Assembly (NCBI GenBank): GCA_902385765.1
Contig: CABMGU010000034.1
Coordinates: forward strand, 1 to 33,266
DNA length: 33,266 nt
Direction of reading: 5' to 3'
From: an uncultured archaeon
GTDB lineage: Archaea > Nanobdellota > Nanobdellia > Woesearchaeales > ARS49
Shown: positions 32,101 to 33,266 of the stretch, piece by piece
Layout of the letters: every line of letters starts with the position of its first letter
How positions within the stretch are numbered: the first letter of the stretch is position 1
Program-made: the position numbers and the translations under genes
The notes under the pieces: generated by a model
What the model saw: the letters and a program-made list of their open reading frames with translations, nothing else
Databases searched by the model: none
Told to the model about the DNA's origin: nothing

Positions 32101-32871
32101 ATTGACATTAATGTAAATAGAAGTCGCACCAGGAGGCAAGTTGCCAAGACTAAACGTATTATTGCCGGATGAGGGCGCAGGAGTGCTGTCATTAAACTCA
32201 ACACCAGCCGGGTACTCATCAATTACGGTCACGTTGAAGGCGGCATCATCACCAGTGTTGTTCACAACAATCTGATAGGTGAGCGTGGTGCCTCGCTGCA
32301 CAGGATTAGGAACACCGGTCTTGAGAGTACTAATCACAGGATAACCAATAACAGTAGTAGACTCGGTATCACTAACAGTCGCATTATCGTTGGAACTATT
32401 GTAATAAGTCGCGTTCACAGTATTACTCAAAACGGTACCATTAGCAACTGAATTGCTGACGTTCACAGTAATGTTAATCGTTACAGACTGGCTTGGCGAC
32501 AAGTTACCCAACAACCACGTGTCGTTGCCTGATGAAGGCGCAGGCGATGCACTGTCAAACGCAACACCAGACGGGTACAACTCCAACAACGAAACATTAA
32601 ACGCCATATCATCGCCAGTATTATTCACTAAAATAGTATAATTCAACTGAGTACCCTTCAAAACAGGATCAGGACTATCACTCTTAATCGCAACAACAAG
32701 AGGACTACCAAGAACAGAATTCACAGTACTATTACTCACCGTCAAATACGCACCAAAGAAGTTCGCAAAAGTCACATTATACGAATTATTCAAAACAGTG
32801 CCGTTAGCCAAGCTTGAGACATTCACAGTAATGTTAATTGTAGTTGAGCCAGGCGACAAGTTGCCAAGATA
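26152..32871 (-). CDS. Giant DUF11-repeat surface protein (part after in-frame TAG)
   Basis: The frame is open for about 2,240 codons downstream of TAG 32872-32874; the apparent first start (TTG 32859) is not genuine, as the frame is continuous with the part upstream of the TAG. In order: several DUF11 repeats of about 120 residues (NYTILVNNTGDD..AYN, ..PSGV.FDSASP.PS.GN, TWLLGNLSP), Ig-like modules, seven FVVVW...N-type repeats at about 29480-30510 that look like a seven-bladed propeller, another DUF11, more Ig/CARDB-like modules, a Gly run of about 17 (near 27480-27525), a helical stalk, one span (WYALLLAAGLGAVGAYFAY, about 26580-26640) and a basic cytoplasmic coiled coil. N-x-S/T sites are extremely frequent, suggesting heavy N-glycosylation. 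Likely adhesin or S-layer-associated. Confidence 0.85.
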   Translation of the reverse strand, partial: YLGNLSPGSTTINITVNVSSLANGTVLNNSYNVTFANFFGAYLTVSNSTVNSVLGSPLVVAIKSDSPDPVLKGTQLNYTILVNNTGDDMAFNVSLLELYPSGVAFDSASPAPSSGNDTWLLGNLSPSQSVTINITVNVSNSVANGTVLSNTVNATYYNSSNDNATVSDTESTTVIGYPVISTLKTGVPNPVQRGTTLTYQIVVNNTGDDAAFNVTVIDEYPAGVEFNDSTPAPSSGNNTFSLGNLPPGATSIYINVNVSSNLSNGTVLNNTYNVTFANFFGTYSTVDNSTTTSVLGSPVVVTIKNDNPDPVIKGHQLNYTIFINNTGDDTAYNITLNETYPSGVLFDSASPGPSIGNDTWLLGNLSPNASVLVNVTVNVSITVPNGTVLSNTVNVTFENASGQTGAVSDTELTTVLGFPVIETSKVGVPDPVSNGGQLNYTILVNNTGDYVAENVTVVESYPANTTFDSSSPAPSIGNDTFLLGNLSPGEATVNITLNVSAAAPNGSILNNTYNVTYGNITGENVTVTNGTLTTVLGIPPSVVILSPTAGSTFLLNESVNITANVTDIFGVVDTVLFEITYPDGTNETYIPSVSGTLYNLTFLNLTLMGNYTIRIFANDTGNNINNSETVTFTRITYHIIDLINSTDQFWNYTVTVTANYSGLLDLTIDINGSRVHQMNITLHNEDSVYSVIKLDDDVPYDDSAYFDDYAIDTSGINFTNITVFATSAADLMLHVCKYYNYTGEDCPEGNWTEFKNLTMGQNYTFTLTPGDPGYLETSSAVDVAVVPINYTSFVIAYIDAALNRSAFKVMNTNGSVIVNTVVVDTDVNNVSSRIDVSMLNETNFVVVWARGTANDLKMQFFNVNGSNSSSVIPLGGSLGLNKDVAIGELGDRFAVCYANDSSNDAAFMEFYNNGTQAVGLSNVDANMAPGATLQNIVDCAGINSSRWTYFWFDDASNDAKFAILNEAGGSVATGTIDATVGETGQVAVASMNDEQFGLVWYDSSDANIQIAMRSRDNAVILAPAIVDAAAGTISRVAGGTVRRNATSTEDLFVFVWYNNVSNTIRASVYNSSGSQVTAPFTVDAQPGATFRLLDVASRDPITNDTLCPGRFVVAFSNSTDQGIFKGFFTNGQPWNGVCDISPPSVFDLMPVADTVFNVTERIEISANVTDETNISLVYATVHLPDGSAQNITLTNVPGTDKFNGSFIIPILAGLYNVTFFANDTSYNVNNTEMTNFTAVINVPIIVLIKSDYPDPVVRGTQLHYEILVNSTGNGTAYNVTLVESYPAGVVFNNASPVPTSGNTTWLLGNISPGNSTTVNITVNVSAALPNGTILTNNVDVTFADINGSNTTVSASAQTTVVSDLPPYIQLISPANDTNTTSTSRTFSFNATDDLSPTMNCTLELNATLNATNASTLNNTVTSFTFAGLAQAHYYWSVTCIDTYNSTNTSDTYLYTVDLTPPDFNNLTLEPDGPGPLDPGQEINFTGNVTDNLTAVDTVILHILKEGISILNVTMTPNGTDLYNASYTPIIPGNYSFFLTANDTVGNNGTGPTINRTIEFEYTWTRSPATFGAVTISPGQNGTLGTLTINNTGDFNFNFNLSSTWPDTFFNESSFNLTPKEVRVIEVNVTAPVSFGSFPLNITITAGPNATPPSNYTTATIVVTNNAFLYSHFTILPVQLTQGQAGVQIEATVDNIGVLNASNVTLNITLPPDWILTGGSLSVFFSEIETNASESNAIIIALPSDAVVGLRDITASADGFNDSGAQLGPNNLTINTTDQVLVLQKGGGGGGGGGGGGGGGGGAGPSPYAGVTAGAFIKTFEEMPVLVTNETIEVVRGEKIGFPLEVTNVYAESVMRNVTLDVQGYMKKYVSWTPQYLEDIIYGHTKFFFINLAAPAYAGKSELDVTFEITAELDAPGTEMRNGIMYSVMYKKKIIEYKTVHVIIRELSQIQAEKEVSDVDKLYQEVLAKDYPHNLADALMEQIRQAMESGLWEKVPYLTAKVKDLLTRELSAGQAISELRLRIDDAVTRGLDVSESRRVLELALKSFEQEDFDKASARATQAMEIGAIETTRAFNLWNFAYRYWYALLLAAGLGAVGAYFAYRRALIVYIRHRLRALAKEQVVLLGDMREAQVDAFVKKSISSLEYYRAMHQYERQLERIKSQMARLRIMRSRLLTVKTALRYTVEEQSNARESLRRAQEEYFVKGKLPRRKYLVRAEELKLLLAELDASVLALKARLRK
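27474..27526 (-). repeat. Gly-coding trinucleotide repeat
   Basis: An imperfect run of CCA/CCT/CCG triplets on the plus strand (GGN on the minus) encodes about 17 consecutive Gly in the giant surface protein. It sits at the border between the beta-rich outer part and the membrane-proximal stalk and probably acts as a flexible hinge. Slippage could change its length. Confidence 0.8.
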
Positions 32872-33266
32872 CTAAGTATTGTTGCCAGATGAAGGAGCAG
32901 GAACGCTGTCATTAAACACTACACCAACAGGATACACATCAACAACACTCACATTAAACGCAGCATCATCACCAGTATTGTTAATCACAATCTGATACGA
33001 CAACGTCGAACCACGAGGCACAGGCTCAGGAACACCAGTCTTGAAAGTACTAACCACAGGATAACCACGAACAGTAGTAGACTCAGTATCAGACACGGTC
33101 GCATTATCATTGGAACTGTTGTAATAAGTCGCGTTCACAGTATTACTCAAAACGGTACCATTAGCAACTGAATTGCTGACGTTCACAGTAATGTTAATCG
33201 CTACAGACTGGCTTGGCGACAAGTTACCCAACAACCACGTGTCGTTGCCTGATGAAGGCGCAGGCG
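32401..33266 (-). repeat. 720-bp tandem repeat (two DUF11 domains per unit)
   Basis: Positions 33121-33266 match 32401-32546 with only one or two differences, an offset of exactly 720 bp (240 codons, two DUF11 domains). The flanking parts (33061-33120 against 32341-32400) are still about 85-90% alike. DUF11 modules further on (31260-32340) follow the same A-B alternation with more divergence. This shows recent duplication or conversion at the left end of the array, which continues past the window. Confidence 0.85.
32872..33266 (-). CDS. Giant DUF11-repeat surface protein, upstream part (partial)
   Basis: The same frame as the giant gene, open from the right window edge to TAG 32872-32874. 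It encodes the end of one DUF11 domain and most of the next (PVVSTFKTGVPEPVPRGSTL, QIVINNTGDDAAFNVSVVD, FNDSVPAPSSGNNT then stop). The next codons continue as YLGNLSPGSTTINITVNVS, exactly where the other repeats read TWLLGNLSP, so the stop most likely replaces a Trp codon (TGG to TAG). The true start and signal peptide lie outside the window. Confidence 0.8.
   Translation of the reverse strand, partial: PAPSSGNDTWLLGNLSPSQSVAINITVNVSNSVANGTVLSNTVNATYYNSSNDNATVSDTESTTVRGYPVVSTFKTGVPEPVPRGSTLSYQIVINNTGDDAAFNVSVVDVYPVGVVFNDSVPAPSSGNNT

Noticed and set aside
14593..33266. Stop-codon reassignment to explain the in-frame TAA and TAG
   Set aside because: TAG ends ftsY, the LAGLIDADG gene, the second M16 gene and the Cys-rich lipoprotein, and TAA ends many genes, so neither is globally reassigned.
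31260..33266. CRISPR array
   Set aside because: The repeats are coding DUF11 modules of about 360 bp, not short repeats with unique spacers; no cas genes.

Overview
The window looks like the chromosome of a DPANN-type archaeon (Woesearchaeota/Pacearchaeota-like; lineage is inferred from content, not proven). Reasons: FtsY, prefoldin alpha and archaeal ScpA genes; TATA boxes of the form TTTATAAAT/TTTATATA about 25-28 nt before the first codon of many genes (leaderless mRNAs); GAGGTG/GGAGG ribosome sites on others; two tRNA genes with archaeal introns at position 37/38; KaiC-like ATPases and HxlR, AbrB/PIN genes; many small single-span Cys-rich membrane proteins. By eye the + strand is rich in A and C in genes of both orientations. 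A hypothetical/GGDEF block near 1.3-2.5 kb and a LAGLIDADG gene near 13 kb do not follow this and may be acquired.

Layout. 1-1225 (-): two secreted proteins with RskA-C-like domains. 1286-3924: a hypothetical gene (-) diverging from a coupled GGDEF / GH15-like / ART-like operon (+). 3921-5220 (-): SIMPL lipoprotein and Cys-rich lipoprotein. 5265-8467 (-): GalT, amylo-1,6-glucosidase and a membrane HTH regulator. 8564-9590 (+): three coupled small Cys-rich membrane proteins. 9716-12922 (-): scpA, small ORF, pfdA, ftsY and a helicase cut to its first RecA domain. 13027-14346: LAGLIDADG endonuclease running into tRNA-Val, then an HxlR regulator (-). 14593-17252 (+): an M16 peptidase pair, the active subunit split by an in-frame TAA. 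17291-17868: AbrB/PIN toxin-antitoxin. 17914-25131 (+): tRNA-Gly, a membrane sensor module, a P-loop-less KaiC relative, tRNA-Ile, a KaiC-like ATPase, a second P-loop-less relative, a CheY-like receiver, a PAS/GAF sensor and a separate histidine kinase, which together look like one signalling hub. 25133-33266 (-): a giant DUF11-repeat surface protein, interrupted by one in-frame TAG, and a smaller membrane-anchored partner.

The most striking structure is an 84-nt palindromic element present twice (9620-9703 and 26047-26130). Each copy folds into a closed four-way cloverleaf with almost no unpaired linker, and the two differ mostly by compensatory base changes. One copy is inserted in frame (28 codons) into the signal-peptide region of the gene ending at 25133. 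Deleting it on paper restores a classical signal peptide, and the element itself brings a Shine-Dalgarno plus ATG, both buried in one of its stems. Around tRNA-Val and tRNA-Ile there are related-looking hairpin clusters lying between the tRNA and extra copies of its own 3' end, and tRNA-Val has a hairpin insert in its D-loop. Together these suggest a family of small structured, probably mobile elements aimed at tRNA genes and gene ends.
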